A DNA stretch of 64,000 nucleotides from Herbaspirillum sp. SJZ106 (GCF_006715495.1 NZ_VFNI01000001.1:186001-250000), one strand, 5' to 3'. Counted from the first letter of the stretch, positions 44,156 through 56,232 are shown. Program-made: numbers and translations. Notes: generated by a model from the letters alone, not told the origin.

Positions 44156-44650
44156 TTGCAATTGCTGGAGTTGATTGAATCCACCCTGTCGGGAATGGGC
44201 TACGAGCTGGTCGAGTTCGAGAAGGCGGCGCGCGGTCTTGTGCGCGTCTATATCGATTTCCCGTTCGACCCGGCTGCCGAGGAGGCGCGTTCGATCACCG
44301 TCGAGGATTGCGAGAAGGTGACGCATCAGCTGGTGCACGTCTTCACTGTGGAGAACGTGGCCTATGAGCGTCTGGAGGTTTCCTCGCCAGGGCTGGACCG
44401 GCCCCTGAAGAAGCAGGCGGACTTTGTCCGCTTTGTCGATTGCGAAGCGATCGTCAAGTTGCGCGTGCCCATGCCGGGCACGGCCAACCGCAAGAGCTAC
44501 CAGGGCATGCTGCGCGAGCCCGAGGGCGAGAACCTGATGCTGGAATTTGAAGCAAACGATGGGTCGGCAGCCGTATTGAGTTTTACGCTGGCTGATGTGG
44601 ATAAGGCACACCTGGTGCCACAGGTCGATTTTAGGAGTCGCAAAGGATGA
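44156..44650 (+). CDS. rimP: Ribosome maturation factor RimP
   Basis: This 164-residue protein assists 30S subunit maturation. The conserved start is [22 protein letters not shown], which requires a TTG initiation codon at 44156 behind ACGGAG; no ATG fits and the frame upstream overlaps the terminator. The typical C-terminal segment [20 protein letters not shown] is present. The stop overlaps the nusA ATG by four bases. It is the first gene of the rimP-nusA-infB-rbfA-truB block and lies behind a leader terminator. Confidence 0.92.
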   Translation: MQLLELIESTLSGMGYELVEFEKAARGLVRVYIDFPFDPAAEEARSITVEDCEKVTHQLVHVFTVENVAYERLEVSSPGLDRPLKKQADFVRFVDCEAIVKLRVPMPGTANRKSYQGMLREPEGENLMLEFEANDGSAAVLSFTLADVDKAHLVPQVDFRSRKG

Positions 44651-46206
44651 GTCGCGAAATTTTGTTGTTGGTCGATGCACTGGCACGCGAAAAGAACGTC
44701 GATAAGGAAGTGGTCTTCGGAGCGCTGGAACACGCGCTGGCCCAGGCCACCAAGAAGCGCTATGAGGGCGAAGTCGACATCCGCGTATCGATCGACCGCG
44801 AAAGCGGTGAGTTCGAGTCGTTCCGCCGCTGGCACGTAGTGCCCGACGAGGCCGGCCTGCAGCTGCCCGACCAGGAAGTGCTGCTGTTCGAAGCCAAGGA
44901 ACAGTTCCCGGATATCGAAGTCGATGAATACATCGAAGAGCCGATCGAGTCGGTCGAGTTCGGCCGCCGCTTCGCGCAGGATACCAAGCAGGTGGTCCTG
45001 CAGCGCATCCGCGACGCCGAGCGCGAGCAGATCCTGGCCGATTTCCTGGCCCGCGGCGATGCCCTGGTGACCGGCACCATCAAGCGCATGGAGCGCGGCG
45101 ACGCCATCATCGAGTCGGGCAAGATCGAGGCGCGCCTGCCGCGCGACCAGATGATCCCGAAGGAAAACCTGCGTATCGGCGACCGTGTGCGCGCCTTCAT
45201 CCTGCGCATCGACCGCAGCGCCCGCGGCCCGCAGGTGATCCTGTCGCGCACCGCGCCTGAATTCATCATGAAGCTGTTCGAGCTGGAAGTGCCGGAAATC
45301 GAACAAGGCTCGCTGGAAATCAAGTCGGCCGCGCGCGATCCGGGCGTGCGCGCCAAGATCGCGGTATTTACCGCCGACAAGCGCATCGACCCGATCGGCA
45401 CCTGCGTGGGCATGCGCGGTTCGCGCGTGCAGGCCGTCACCGGCGAGCTGGGCGGCGAGCGCGTGGACATCGTGCTGTGGTCGGAAGATCCGGCGCAATT
45501 CGTCATCGGCGCACTGGCCCCGGCCAACGTCACCTCGATCGTGGTGGATGAGGAAAAGCACGCCATGGACGTGGTGGTTGACGAGGAAAACCTGGCCATC
45601 GCCATCGGCCGCGGCGGCCAGAACGTGCGCCTGGCAGCGGAGCTGACCGGCTGGCAGATCAACATCATGACCGCCGAGGAATCGGCCGACAAGTCGGCGC
45701 TGGAAACCGCGGCGATCCGCACGCTGTTCATGGAAAAGCTGGACGTCGACCAGGAAGTGGCCGACATCCTGGTCGAGGAAGGCTTCTCGACCCTGGAAGA
45801 AATCGCCTACGTGCCGATCAACGAGATGCTCGAGATCGAATCGTTCGACGAAGAGACCGTCAACGAGCTGCGCAACCGCGCCCGCGATGCCCTGGTAACC
45901 GAAGCGATCGCTTCCGAAGAAGGCCTGGAAGGCATGGACGAGGAACTGATCAATTTCGACGGCCTGGACCGTGTGCTGGCCGGCAAGCTGGGCCAGGCCG
46001 GCGTGAAGACGCTGGCGGCCTTCGCCGGCCTGGCGTATGACGAGTTCGGCGCGATCCTGGCCCTGCCGTCCGAGCGCGCGCGCCAACTGATTGAAAATGC
46101 ATTTGAAGATGTGACCGACGATGAAATGAAGCTCATCGATGCCAAATACGATGAGCGCGCCAAGGCGTTGCAGGCCAAGGCATGGAGTGCGACCGAAGCC
46201 CGTTGA
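44647..46206 (+). CDS. nusA: Transcription termination/antitermination factor NusA
   Basis: This 519-residue protein binds RNA polymerase and nascent RNA. The order is an N-terminal polymerase-binding domain (1-130), S1 (about 135-200), KH1 and KH2 ([43 protein letters not shown]), and two acidic helix-hairpin-helix repeats at the C terminus, as in proteobacteria. Its start overlaps the rimP stop (ATGA). NusA is known to autoregulate its own operon in E. coli at the leader, and here a leader terminator precedes rimP. Confidence 0.97.
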   Translation: MSREILLLVDALAREKNVDKEVVFGALEHALAQATKKRYEGEVDIRVSIDRESGEFESFRRWHVVPDEAGLQLPDQEVLLFEAKEQFPDIEVDEYIEEPIESVEFGRRFAQDTKQVVLQRIRDAEREQILADFLARGDALVTGTIKRMERGDAIIESGKIEARLPRDQMIPKENLRIGDRVRAFILRIDRSARGPQVILSRTAPEFIMKLFELEVPEIEQGSLEIKSAARDPGVRAKIAVFTADKRIDPIGTCVGMRGSRVQAVTGELGGERVDIVLWSEDPAQFVIGALAPANVTSIVVDEEKHAMDVVVDEENLAIAIGRGGQNVRLAAELTGWQINIMTAEESADKSALETAAIRTLFMEKLDVDQEVADILVEEGFSTLEEIAYVPINEMLEIESFDEETVNELRNRARDALVTEAIASEEGLEGMDEELINFDGLDRVLAGKLGQAGVKTLAAFAGLAYDEFGAILALPSERARQLIENAFEDVTDDEMKLIDAKYDERAKALQAKAWSATEAR

Positions 46207-46258
46207 GGCTTTGCATCACTTCACATCATCTGCCGAGCCACATAGAAAAGAGGACTGA

Positions 46259-49108
46259 ATGGCGAGTACCAACGTTGCCCAATTTGCCACCGAGCTGAAA
46301 ATGCCCGCCGACCTGCTGTTGACCCAGCTGCGTTCGGCCGGCGTCGAAAAGAGCTCCGCATCCGATTCCCTGTCGAAGGAAGACAAGGACCGCCTGCTTG
46401 AACACCTGCGCCGTTCGCGTGGCGCCTCGCCGGAAGGCGAGAAGAAAAAGATCACGTTGACCCGCAAGGAAACCACCGAGATCAAGCAGGCCGATGCGAC
46501 CGGCAAATCGCGCACGATCCAGGTGGAAGTGCGCAAGAAGCGCACTTTCATCAAACGCGACGAACCGACGCCGGAGGAAACTTCGGCGCGCGCCGCGGCG
46601 GTTCCGCACGAGCAGGCCGAAACCCCGGACCAGGTGCAGGCGCGTCAGGAAGAGGAAGCTCGCCGCCAGGCAGAACTGAAGGCGCAGGAAGAGCGTCTGG
46701 CGCAACTGGAGGCCGAACGTGCCGCCCAGGCCCAGGCTGCCGAACTGGAGCAGCAGCGCGCCCGTGAGGCCGCCGAGGCGGAAGCCGCCCGTGCGGCCGC
46801 CGAGGCCGCCATTGAAGCCGAGAAGGCCAAGGCTGGCGCGCAGGCCGCGCAGGCCGCGCCGAATCCGGCTGAGGAAGAGAAGAAGCGCGCTGCGGCCGAA
46901 GAAGCCAAGAAGAAGGCGGCCGAGGCCGCCAAGGTAGCCGCCGAACGCGCTGCCGCCGCCGAGCGCGCGCGCAAGGCGGTGGAAGACGAAGTGGCGCAGA
47001 TCAAGGCCATGATGAATGCGCCGCGCCGGGTCGTGAAGGCGCCGGAACCGGCGCCGGCCGCCGCGGCCAAGACATCGGAAGGCACGTTGCACAAGCCGGC
47101 CGACAAGAAGCCGGGCGACAAGCCGGCGGACAAGAAACCGGCAGTCGCGGCGGACAAGAAGTCGATCAAGTCGGCCAATGTCTCCTCGACCTGGCAGGAC
47201 GACGCCAAGAAGCGCGGCACCGGCATGAAGGCCCGCGGCGCGACTGGCGCCGGCGGTGGCCGCGACGGCTGGCGCTCGGGCCCCAAGGGCCGCCGCCATT
47301 CGCATAGCGACGACCAGCGCGAAAGCAATTTCCAAGTGCCGACCGAAGCCGTGGTGCACGACGTGTACGTGCCGGAAACCATCACCGTGGCCGAAGTGGC
47401 GCACAAGATGGCGGTCAAGGCTTCCGAGGTCATCAAGCACTTGATGAAGCTGGGCCAGATGGTCACCATCAACCAGGTGCTGGACCAGGAAACCGCGATG
47501 ATCGTGGTCGAGGAAATGGGCCACCGCGCGCATGCCGCCAAGCTGGACGATCCGGAAGCATTGCTGGTCGAAGGCGAAGAGCATACCGACGCGGAAGCGC
47601 TGCCGCGCGCTCCGGTGGTGACCGTGATGGGCCACGTCGACCACGGCAAGACCTCGCTGCTGGACTACATCCGCCGCACCAAGGTGGCGTCGGGCGAAGC
47701 CGGCGGCATTACCCAGCACATCGGCGCATACCACGTGGAAACCCCGCGCGGCATGATCACCTTCCTGGATACCCCGGGCCACGAAGCGTTTACCGCGATG
47801 CGTGCCCGCGGCGCCAAGGCGACCGACATCGTCATCCTGGTGGTGGCGGCCGACGACGGCGTGATGCCGCAGACCAAGGAAGCGATTGCCCACGCCAAGG
47901 CTGGCGGCGTGCCGCTGGTGGTGGCAATCAACAAGATCGACAAGCCGGGCGCCAATCCCGACCGCGTCAAGCAGGAACTGATCGCGGAAGAAGTGGTGCC
48001 GGAAGAATACGGCGGCGACGCTCCGTTCATCGCGGTATCGGCCAAGACCGGCGAAGGCATCGACTCGCTGCTGGAAAACGTGCTGCTGCAAGCCGAAGTG
48101 CTGGAACTGACCGCGCCGGTCGACGTGCCGGCCCGCGGCCTGGTGATCGAAGCCAAGCTGGACAAGGGCCGCGGCCCGGTGGCGACGATCCTGGTGCAGT
48201 CCGGTACCTTGAAGCGCGGCGATGTCGTGCTGGCCGGTTCCGCCTATGGCCGCGTGCGCGCCATGCTGGACGAGAACGGCAAGAACATCAGCGAAGCCGG
48301 CCCGTCGATCCCGGTCGAAATCCAGGGCCTGACGGAAGTGCCGTCGGCCGGTGAAGAAGTGCTGGTCATGACCGACGAGCGCAAGGCGCGCGAAATCGGC
48401 CTGTTCCGCCAGGGCAAGTTCCGCGACGTCAAGCTGGCCAAGCAGCAGGCCGCCAAGCTGGAGAACATGTTCGAACAGATGAGCGAAGGCGAGGTCAAGA
48501 ACCTGCCGATGATCATCAAGACCGACGTGCAAGGTTCGCAGGAAGCGCTGGTGCAGTCGCTGCAGAAACTGTCGAACGCCGAAGTGCGCGTCCAGGTGGT
48601 GCATGCGGCAGTCGGCGGCATCACCGAAAACGACGTCAACCTCGCGGTGGCATCGAAGGCGGTCATCATCGGCTTCAACACCCGTGCCGACGCCTCCGCG
48701 CGCAAGCTGGCCGAAGCCAACGGCGTCGACATCCGCTACTACAACATCATTTACGATGCGGTGGACGAGGTGAAGGCGGCGATGTCGGGCATGCTGGCGC
48801 CGGAAAAGCGCGAACAGGCGCTGGGCCTGGTGGAAATCCGCCAGGTGTTCGTGGTCAGCAAGGTCGGCTCGATCGCCGGCTGCTACGTGCTCGAAGGCCT
48901 GGTCAAGCGCGGTTCCCAAGTCCGCCTGCTGCGCAACAACGTGGTGGTGTGGACCGGCGAACTGGATTCGCTCAAGCGCTTCAAGGACGACGTCAAGGAA
49001 GTCAAGTCGGGCTTCGAGTGCGGTCTCTCGCTCAAGGGCTACAACGACATCGAAGTGGGCGACCAGCTCGAGATCTTCGAAGTGCAGGAAGTGGCGCGTA
49101 CGCTGTAA
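46259..49108 (+). CDS. infB: Translation initiation factor IF-2
   Basis: This 949-residue GTPase brings fMet-tRNA to the 30S subunit. The N-terminal 450 residues include an IF2N domain (1-50), a long Ala/Glu/Lys/Arg coiled-coil stretch (about 115-250), a basic linker and a second IF2N domain near residue 365. The GTPase has G1 GHVDHGKT at about 458, DTPGHE and NKID, followed by beta-barrel and C-terminal fMet-binding domains. Length is typical of Burkholderiales. It lies 52 bp after nusA and precedes rbfA. Confidence 0.97.
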   Translation: MASTNVAQFATELKMPADLLLTQLRSAGVEKSSASDSLSKEDKDRLLEHLRRSRGASPEGEKKKITLTRKETTEIKQADATGKSRTIQVEVRKKRTFIKRDEPTPEETSARAAAVPHEQAETPDQVQARQEEEARRQAELKAQEERLAQLEAERAAQAQAAELEQQRAREAAEAEAARAAAEAAIEAEKAKAGAQAAQAAPNPAEEEKKRAAAEEAKKKAAEAAKVAAERAAAAERARKAVEDEVAQIKAMMNAPRRVVKAPEPAPAAAAKTSEGTLHKPADKKPGDKPADKKPAVAADKKSIKSANVSSTWQDDAKKRGTGMKARGATGAGGGRDGWRSGPKGRRHSHSDDQRESNFQVPTEAVVHDVYVPETITVAEVAHKMAVKASEVIKHLMKLGQMVTINQVLDQETAMIVVEEMGHRAHAAKLDDPEALLVEGEEHTDAEALPRAPVVTVMGHVDHGKTSLLDYIRRTKVASGEAGGITQHIGAYHVETPRGMITFLDTPGHEAFTAMRARGAKATDIVILVVAADDGVMPQTKEAIAHAKAGGVPLVVAINKIDKPGANPDRVKQELIAEEVVPEEYGGDAPFIAVSAKTGEGIDSLLENVLLQAEVLELTAPVDVPARGLVIEAKLDKGRGPVATILVQSGTLKRGDVVLAGSAYGRVRAMLDENGKNISEAGPSIPVEIQGLTEVPSAGEEVLVMTDERKAREIGLFRQGKFRDVKLAKQQAAKLENMFEQMSEGEVKNLPMIIKTDVQGSQEALVQSLQKLSNAEVRVQVVHAAVGGITENDVNLAVASKAVIIGFNTRADASARKLAEANGVDIRYYNIIYDAVDEVKAAMSGMLAPEKREQALGLVEIRQVFVVSKVGSIAGCYVLEGLVKRGSQVRLLRNNVVVWTGELDSLKRFKDDVKEVKSGFECGLSLKGYNDIEVGDQLEIFEVQEVARTL

Positions 49109-49242
49109 TTCCGGGGCCGCCCGGCGGGATCGTCCCGTCGGCGGCCGCGCTGGCAACGCGCTTCCACAAGCAACAGCAACATCCGTCGCAGCAATGCGGG
49201 AGAGTTTCCCGCGCAGCCACCGGCGGATTGTTTTTTTGAACA

Positions 49243-49635
49243 ATGGCAAAACACAGCAAATCCATCCCCGGGCGCGGCTTGCGCGTCGCCGACCAGATCC
49301 AGCGCGATCTGGCGGAATTGATCGCCTTCGAATTGAAGGATCCGCGCGTAGGGATGATCACCATTACCGAAGTGCAGGTCACGCCTGACTACGCGCACGC
49401 CAAGATTTTCTTCACCACGCTGGTGGACAATCCTGAGGCGGTGAAGAACACGCTGGCCGGCCTGCGCAAGGCGGCAGGGTTCCTGCGGACCCAATTGGGC
49501 CGCAGGCTGACTATCCATACCTTGCCGGAACTGCATTTCGTGCACGACAACTCGACCGCGCGCGGCATTGAAATGTCGCGCCTGATCGACGAAGCCAATG
49601 CCACGCGCGCCAAGGACGCGGACGACGAAGCCTGA
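49243..49635 (+). CDS. rbfA: 30S ribosome-binding factor RbfA
   Basis: This 130-residue KH-like protein helps late 30S assembly and cold adaptation. Typical segments are [41 protein letters not shown] and [23 protein letters not shown]. The start ATG is the only one suited to the domain. It lies between infB (134 bp upstream) and truB, the usual order of this operon. Confidence 0.95.
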   Translation: MAKHSKSIPGRGLRVADQIQRDLAELIAFELKDPRVGMITITEVQVTPDYAHAKIFFTTLVDNPEAVKNTLAGLRKAAGFLRTQLGRRLTIHTLPELHFVHDNSTARGIEMSRLIDEANATRAKDADDEA

Positions 49636-49764
49636 GGCTTGGCGTCCTATGCCGCGCGCGGTCAAGGACCGCGGCATTCATTGACATATCAATCGGCCGG
49701 CCCGGCCGCGCATGCCCGGCATCGCCTGGCGCTCGACGCAGCTCACAGGCCGTCCGTCCATCAC

Positions 49765-50781
49765 ATGGCAGACAACATACCGGCGCACGGATCGTCCTCC
49801 CCCCAGGCAACGCAAGAGCAGGATGGCGAGCGCAAGCAACGCCCGGCTCCGGCGGCGCGCGTGCCGCGCCCACCGCGTATGCCGGTGCACGGCGTGCTGC
49901 TGCTGGACAAGCCGGCGGGCCTCTCCAGCAACGACGCCCTGATCCGCGCCAAGCGCATGCTCAATGCGCCCAAGGCCGGGCATACCGGCACCCTTGATCC
50001 GTTCGCCACCGGCCTGTTGCCGCTGTGCTTCGGGGAGGCCACCAAGTTCTCGCAAGATTTGCTGGAGGCCGACAAGACCTACGAGGCCGTCGTCCACCTT
50101 GGCATCAAGACCGATACCGGCGATACCGAAGGGCAGGTCATCGGCGAGCATGCCGTCGAGGTCGGGGCCGCACAGATTGAAGCGGCGCTGGCGCGGTATC
50201 GCGGCGACATCCTCCAGGTGCCGCCCATGCATTCCGCCCTGAAACGCGACGGCAAGCCTTTGTACGAATACGCGCGCGCCGGCATTACGCTGGAGCGGGA
50301 GGCGCGCGCGGTCACCATCCATCATCTGGAAATGCTGGCCTACCAGGCGCCGATGCTGACCATTCGCGTCACCTGCAGCAAAGGGACGTATATTCGCGTG
50401 CTGGGCGAGGACATCGGCCAGGCGCTGGGTTGCGGCGCGCACCTGAACGCATTGCGCCGCACCGGTGTCGGCCCGCTGACGCTGGCAGGCGCGGTGACGC
50501 TGGAGCAACTCGACGCGGCCGGCGAGCTGGCGCAGCGCAAGGACATGTTGTTGCCGGTGGACGGCTTGCTGCAGAGTTTTGCCGCCGTACAGCTGCCGGA
50601 TGAACTGGCGCGTCGTTTTTTGCACGGACAGCGACTGGCCCTGGGCAAGGAAAGCGTGGCAGTGCCGGAGCAAGCCGGCCGGGTGCGGGTGTACCGCGTT
50701 TCCGACGGTTGCCTGTTGGGCACCGGCTTGTTGCAGGAATACGCCATCCTGGCGCCGGAACGATTGGTGTCCACCGCCTGA
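49765..50781 (+). CDS. truB: tRNA pseudouridine(55) synthase TruB
   Basis: This 338-residue enzyme makes pseudouridine 55 in the T loop of tRNAs. The catalytic Asp78 lies in AGHTGTLDPFATGLLPLCFGEATKF; later motifs are QVPPMHSALKRDGKPLYEYAR and CSKGTYIRVLGEDIG, and a C-terminal PUA-like domain follows. The ATG at 49765 leaves a 38-residue disordered N terminus before MPVHGVLLLDKPAG; that internal Met (49879) is the alternative start. It follows rbfA, and the block ends before typA, which has its own promoter. Confidence 0.93.
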   Translation: MADNIPAHGSSSPQATQEQDGERKQRPAPAARVPRPPRMPVHGVLLLDKPAGLSSNDALIRAKRMLNAPKAGHTGTLDPFATGLLPLCFGEATKFSQDLLEADKTYEAVVHLGIKTDTGDTEGQVIGEHAVEVGAAQIEAALARYRGDILQVPPMHSALKRDGKPLYEYARAGITLEREARAVTIHHLEMLAYQAPMLTIRVTCSKGTYIRVLGEDIGQALGCGAHLNALRRTGVGPLTLAGAVTLEQLDAAGELAQRKDMLLPVDGLLQSFAAVQLPDELARRFLHGQRLALGKESVAVPEQAGRVRVYRVSDGCLLGTGLLQEYAILAPERLVSTA

Positions 50782-50906
50782 GCAGGTGCGCAGGCCGGGG
50801 ATGCAAATGGGCAGTAAAGCGGTTTTTGCCGCTCCTTCGCGGTTGTCGCGAAGGGGCGGCAAGCCGTTGAAAATACAGGTCTTTTTAAATTTCATGCGAC
50901 GCAGCA

Positions 50907-50915
50907 TGCTATAAT
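50907..50915 (+). promoter_or_regulatory. Extended -10 promoter of typA
   Basis: TGCTATAAT is an exact extended -10 element (TGnTATAAT), 38 bp before the typA ATG, which explains the lack of a good -35 box. A CCTTCGCG / CGCGAAGG dyad (50834-50854) lies upstream. Confidence 0.68.
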
Positions 50916-50953
50916 GCGCGCCTTCCAAGAATCGGCATCAACCTACATTCACC

Positions 50954-52795
<1,842 letters not shown>

Positions 52796-52847
52796 TGCGG
52801 GGAAATGGCAGCTGCGTGCGGTTGCCGTTGGAGCGGGGCAGGTCTGG

Positions 52848-52881
52848 GCTGATATCTTTTTTGTGAATACCAGATATCAGC
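52848..52881 (+). repeat. Inverted repeat after typA
   Basis: GCTGATATCT and AGATATCAGC form a perfect 10-bp inverted repeat, with five Ts at the start of its 14-base loop. It may end the typA transcript or be an operator for the RNA gene that follows. Confidence 0.6.
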
Positions 52882-52924
52882 ACAATAAAGCAGACAGCTA
52901 TGATGCGCTGCCATATAGTTACAC

Positions 52925-52993
52925 CTGTCTCCTCCAATTTCCTCCTAAAGAATTGGATTCAAGCCCGCAACTTCGGTTGTGGGCTTTTTTTTT
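52925..52993 (+). ncRNA. Candidate small RNA with anti-Shine-Dalgarno loop
   Basis: Downstream of a TATAGT -10-like element (52914-52919) lies a compact two-hairpin unit. Hairpin 1 is TCCAATT (52933-52939) with AATTGGA (52951-52957); its loop shows CCTCCT followed by AAAG, and CTCCTCC precedes the stem. Hairpin 2 is AGCCCGCAAC / GTTGTGGGCT with a C(TTCG)G tetraloop, followed by nine Ts, a strong terminator. CCTCCT is complementary to ribosome-binding sites. The 5' end is a guess, and the region could also be only the typA trailer. Confidence 0.55.
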
Positions 52994-53195
52994 GCCGCGT
53001 TTGCCTTGTTTCCCCGTGCACGTGCCCAGCGCATAGGGTCTTGTGGTTGGAGTGGCAACGATTGATATCAAGCTGCCTGGTTACCGCGGGAAGGCCATTT
53101 CCGCAGGCGGCATGGCTGGTTTTATTTCCATGGCACTATTTTTGTGCATTGCGAAATGACGGCTGTCGGTTTGTGGTGCAGAATCGTGTCCGCAG

Positions 53196-53269
53196 TATAA
53201 AAATCCTATCTCACAGAGGATAGAGGGGACACCAGCCCGCAACGCGAAAGCCTTGCGGGCTTTCTATTT
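53196..53269 (+). terminator. Second terminator unit upstream of dusA
   Basis: AGCCCGCAA (53234-53242) and TTGCGGGCT (53253-53261) form a 9-bp stem followed by TTCTATTT. A TATAAA element at 53196-53201 and an ATCCT / AGGAT dyad lie just before it, so it may end a short RNA or attenuate dusA. No gene is visible in the rest of the 52796-53418 gap. Confidence 0.6.
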
Positions 53270-53418
53270 GCCCGCCGATTTGCCCTGTGCATGGCCGGCG
53301 ATTGACCGCCGGCGGCGCCTGCTTGCAGCCCGTCATGCCATCGCAGACACTGGAGATGCGGCGCGCCGGATCGCCCATCGGCAGCCGAAACGATTTACGG
53401 ATTACGATCCTTTAGCAC

Positions 53419-54432
53419 ATGAAGAAACACTTGCCCCCACGCACTGTCAGCGTGGCCCCGATGATGGATTGGACCGACCGGCACTGCCGCGTCTTCCATC
53501 GCCAGATCACGCGCCACACCTGGTTGTACACCGAGATGGTGACCACCGGCGCGCTGCTGCATGGCGACGTGCCGCGCCATCTCGATTTCAACGAGGAAGA
53601 GCACCCGGTCGCCTTGCAACTGGGCGGCAGCGAGCCGGCCGACCTGGCGCATAGCGCGAAGCTGGGCGAGCAATGGGGCTATGACGAGATCAATCTGAAC
53701 TGCGGTTGCCCGTCCGAGCGCGTACAAAAGGGAGCGTTCGGCGCTTGCCTGATGGGCGAGCCGGCGCTGGTGGCCGATTGTGTCAAGGCCATGCGCGACG
53801 CGGTGTCGATCGACGTCACCGTGAAGCACCGTATCGGCATCGACGACGTGCAATCGTATGATTTCGTGCGCGATTTCGTCGGCGCCATCGCCGAAGCGGG
53901 TTGCAAGACATTCATCGTGCACGCGCGCAACGCCATCCTGAAGGGCCTGAGCCCGAAGGAAAACCGCGAGATTCCGCCCTTGAAGTACGACTATGCCTAC
54001 CAGTTGAAGAAAGATTTCCCGGAACTGGAAATCCTGATCAATGGCGGCATCAAGACCGTGGCCGAGATCGACGAGCATTTGCAGCACGTGGACGGCGTCA
54101 TGCTGGGCCGCGAGGCTTACCATAACCCTTACCTGATGGCCGGTTTCGACGCGCGCTATTACCCGACCCTGGACGGCGGCCGCCAGCCGAGCCGCGAACA
54201 GGTGATCGCCGCCATGCTGCCATACATGCAACGCCAGCTGGCATTGCACGGTGACAATGGCCGCGGCCTGCGCCTCAACAGCATGACCCGCCATATGCTG
54301 GGCCTGCTGGCCGGCGTGCCCGGCGCGCGCGCCTTCCGCCAGACGTTGTCGGACTCGAAGAGGCTGGCGCTGGGCGATCCGGCCCTGTTACAGGAAGCGT
54401 TGGCGCGCACGCAGGCCATCCAGGATCAATAA
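53419..54432 (+). CDS. dusA: tRNA-dihydrouridine(20/20a) synthase DusA
   Basis: This 337-residue FMN enzyme reduces uridines 20 and 20a in the tRNA D loop. It starts SVAPMMDWTDRHCRVFHRQI and has INLNCGCPSERVQKGAFGACLM, whose first motif carries the catalytic cysteine and whose length pattern is specific for DusA over DusB and DusC. The FMN phosphate site is ILINGGIKTVAEIDEHL plus DGVMLGREAY. It is preceded by a 620-bp RNA-rich gap and followed by ribBX. Confidence 0.93.
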   Translation: MKKHLPPRTVSVAPMMDWTDRHCRVFHRQITRHTWLYTEMVTTGALLHGDVPRHLDFNEEEHPVALQLGGSEPADLAHSAKLGEQWGYDEINLNCGCPSERVQKGAFGACLMGEPALVADCVKAMRDAVSIDVTVKHRIGIDDVQSYDFVRDFVGAIAEAGCKTFIVHARNAILKGLSPKENREIPPLKYDYAYQLKKDFPELEILINGGIKTVAEIDEHLQHVDGVMLGREAYHNPYLMAGFDARYYPTLDGGRQPSREQVIAAMLPYMQRQLALHGDNGRGLRLNSMTRHMLGLLAGVPGARAFRQTLSDSKRLALGDPALLQEALARTQAIQDQ

Positions 54433-54516
54433 ATCGCGGCAAAGCACGCTACAGGCAGGGTGAGGACGCCCGCAATCCTTTAAAATAGCGGGTTCCAGAT
54501 GGGAAAAGAAAATCAT

Positions 54517-55638
54517 ATGCCACTCGCTACAACAGAAGAAATCGTCGCCGAACTCCGTGCCGGACGCATGGTGATCCTGGTCGACGAAGAAGATCGCGAA
54601 AACGAAGGCGATCTGATCCTGGCGACCGATTTCGTCACGCCGGAAGCCATCAATTTCATGGTTACGCATGCGCGCGGCCTGGTATGCCTGACGCTCACCG
54701 AAGAACATTGCGACCAGCTCGACCTGCCGATGATGGCCAGCCGCAACGGTACGCAGTTCGGCACCAACTTCACCGTCTCGATCGAGGCGGCCGAGGGCGT
54801 GACCACCGGTATTTCCGCCGCCGACCGCGCGCGCACCATCCAGGTAGCCGCGGCCAAGCACGCCAAGCCGTCGGACCTGGTGAACCCGGGCCATATCTTT
54901 CCACTGCGCGCGCAAAAGGGCGGTGTGCTGATGCGCGCCGGCCACACCGAAGCCGGGTGCGACCTGACCGCCCTGGCCGGGCTGACGCCGGCCGCCGTGA
55001 TCTGCGAGATCCTGAAGGACGACGGCACCATGGCGCGCCTGCCGGACCTGATGGAGTTCGCCGAGAAGCACAGCCTGAAGATCGGCACGATTGCCGACCT
55101 GATCCATTACCGCAGCCGCAACGAGAGCATCATCGAGCGCGTGGCCGAACGCGACATGCAGACCGTGCACGGCAACTTCAAGGCCATCGCCTATCGCGAC
55201 ACGCCATCCGGCGGCGCGCATCTGGCGCTGGTGCATGGCGAGATCCAGCCTGGCCAGGAAACCCTGGTGCGGGTACACCAGCCGGTGTCCATCCTCGATT
55301 TGCTGGAGTCCGAAGTCACCACCCACTCGTGGAACCTGGCAGCCGCCATGAAGGCGGTGCAGGCCGCGCCGGGCGGCGTGGTGGTGCTGCTCAATTGCGA
55401 AGAATCGGCCCAGCAGATGTTCGACCAGTTCGGTGCGCTCAACCAGGTTGGCGGCGCCAATGCCGCCAAGCCGCTGCGCGCCGACCGCCTGGATTTGCGC
55501 ACCTATGGCATCGGCGCCCAGATCCTGAAGGATTTGGGCGTGTGCAAGATGAAGCTCCTGGCCAGTCCGCGCAAGATGCCGTCGATGGCAGGCTTCAAGC
55601 TGGAAGTCACCGGTTACCAGGCGCGCGATGGCGTATAA
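54517..55638 (+). CDS. ribB: 3,4-dihydroxy-2-butanone-4-phosphate synthase, RibBX type
   Basis: This 373-residue protein has an N-terminal DHBP synthase domain (1-205) with the active-site pattern VILVDEEDRENEGDLI, HTEAGCDLTALAGL and MTHARGLVC-like segment. It makes the four-carbon precursor of riboflavin from ribulose-5-phosphate. The C-terminal part has the GTP cyclohydrolase II fold (ETLVRVHQPVSILDLLESE, LRTYGIGAQILKDLGV) but lacks the zinc-binding cysteine cluster, so that activity should be missing. The ATG at 54517 follows GGGAAAAG. ribH follows after 60 bp. Confidence 0.93.
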   Translation: MPLATTEEIVAELRAGRMVILVDEEDRENEGDLILATDFVTPEAINFMVTHARGLVCLTLTEEHCDQLDLPMMASRNGTQFGTNFTVSIEAAEGVTTGISAADRARTIQVAAAKHAKPSDLVNPGHIFPLRAQKGGVLMRAGHTEAGCDLTALAGLTPAAVICEILKDDGTMARLPDLMEFAEKHSLKIGTIADLIHYRSRNESIIERVAERDMQTVHGNFKAIAYRDTPSGGAHLALVHGEIQPGQETLVRVHQPVSILDLLESEVTTHSWNLAAAMKAVQAAPGGVVVLLNCEESAQQMFDQFGALNQVGGANAAKPLRADRLDLRTYGIGAQILKDLGVCKMKLLASPRKMPSMAGFKLEVTGYQARDGV

Positions 55639-55698
55639 GTAGTACGGAACGACCAAGATCAGCAATCACGCAAGTCAACAACCTAATAAGGAAAAGCC

Positions 55699-56187
55699 AT
55701 GACCATTGGAACTTTTGAAGCGGATTTGAATGGCGAAAGCTTGCGCATCGGCATCGTGCAGGCGCGCTTCAATGAAGACGTCTGCCATGGCCTGCTGGCG
55801 GCCTGCCTGGCCGAATTGAAGCATCTGGGGGTAGCCGACGAGGACATCCTGCACGTCACCGTGCCGGGCGCCCTGGAAATCCCGCTGGCCCTGCAGAAGA
55901 TGGCGGAGACCGAGCAGTTCGACGCGCTCATCGCGCTGGGCGCGGTGATTCGCGGCGAAACCTACCACTTCGAGCTGGTTTCCAACGAATCGGGCGCCGG
56001 CATCAGCCGCATCGCGCTGGATTTCGGCGTGCCCATCGCCAACGCCGTGCTGACCACCGAGAACGACGAGCAGGCTGAAGTGCGCATGGCCGAGAAGGGC
56101 GCCGACGCGGCCCGCGTTGCGGTCGAAATGGCGAACCTGTCGATCGTCCTGGAAGAGCTGGGCCAGGCGACCGACGAAGAGGAATAA
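55699..56187 (+). CDS. ribH: 6,7-dimethyl-8-ribityllumazine synthase
   Basis: This 162-residue enzyme condenses the DHBP product with the pyrimidine intermediate, the penultimate step of riboflavin synthesis. It has [33 protein letters not shown], the [24 protein letters not shown] active-site segment, in which His is the catalytic residue, and [18 protein letters not shown] precedes the ATG. ribBX-ribH form a pair; a terminator separates them from nusB. Confidence 0.96.
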   Translation: MTIGTFEADLNGESLRIGIVQARFNEDVCHGLLAACLAELKHLGVADEDILHVTVPGALEIPLALQKMAETEQFDALIALGAVIRGETYHFELVSNESGAGISRIALDFGVPIANAVLTTENDEQAEVRMAEKGADAARVAVEMANLSIVLEELGQATDEEE

Positions 56188-56191
56188 GCCG

Positions 56192-56232
56192 TTGCCGCGC
56201 CGCTGCACAGGCAGCAGCGCGGCGGTTTTTTC
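56192..56232 (+). terminator. Rho-independent terminator after ribH
   Basis: CCGCGCCGCTGC and GCAGCAGCGCGG pair over 12 bp with one mismatch and are followed by GCGGTTTTTT. Read-through to nusB may be partial. Confidence 0.75.

Noticed and set aside
46226-49249. An open frame of 1007 codons opposite infB.
   Set aside because: Its low-complexity His/Leu/Arg composition is the antisense image of IF-2.
52925-52993. A tRNA-like reading of the post-typA RNA (GGATTCAAGCCC resembles a T arm).
   Set aside because: There is no acceptor stem or anticodon arm; two hairpins and a terminator explain the sequence better.
53062-53071. TTGATATCAA resembling an FNR/ANR box.
   Set aside because: The FNR consensus needs four bases between TTGAT and ATCAA; here the halves abut, so it is only a short palindrome.
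54433-54516. A possible FMN riboswitch before ribBX.
   Set aside because: The 84-bp gap contains none of the conserved RFN-element segments and is too short.
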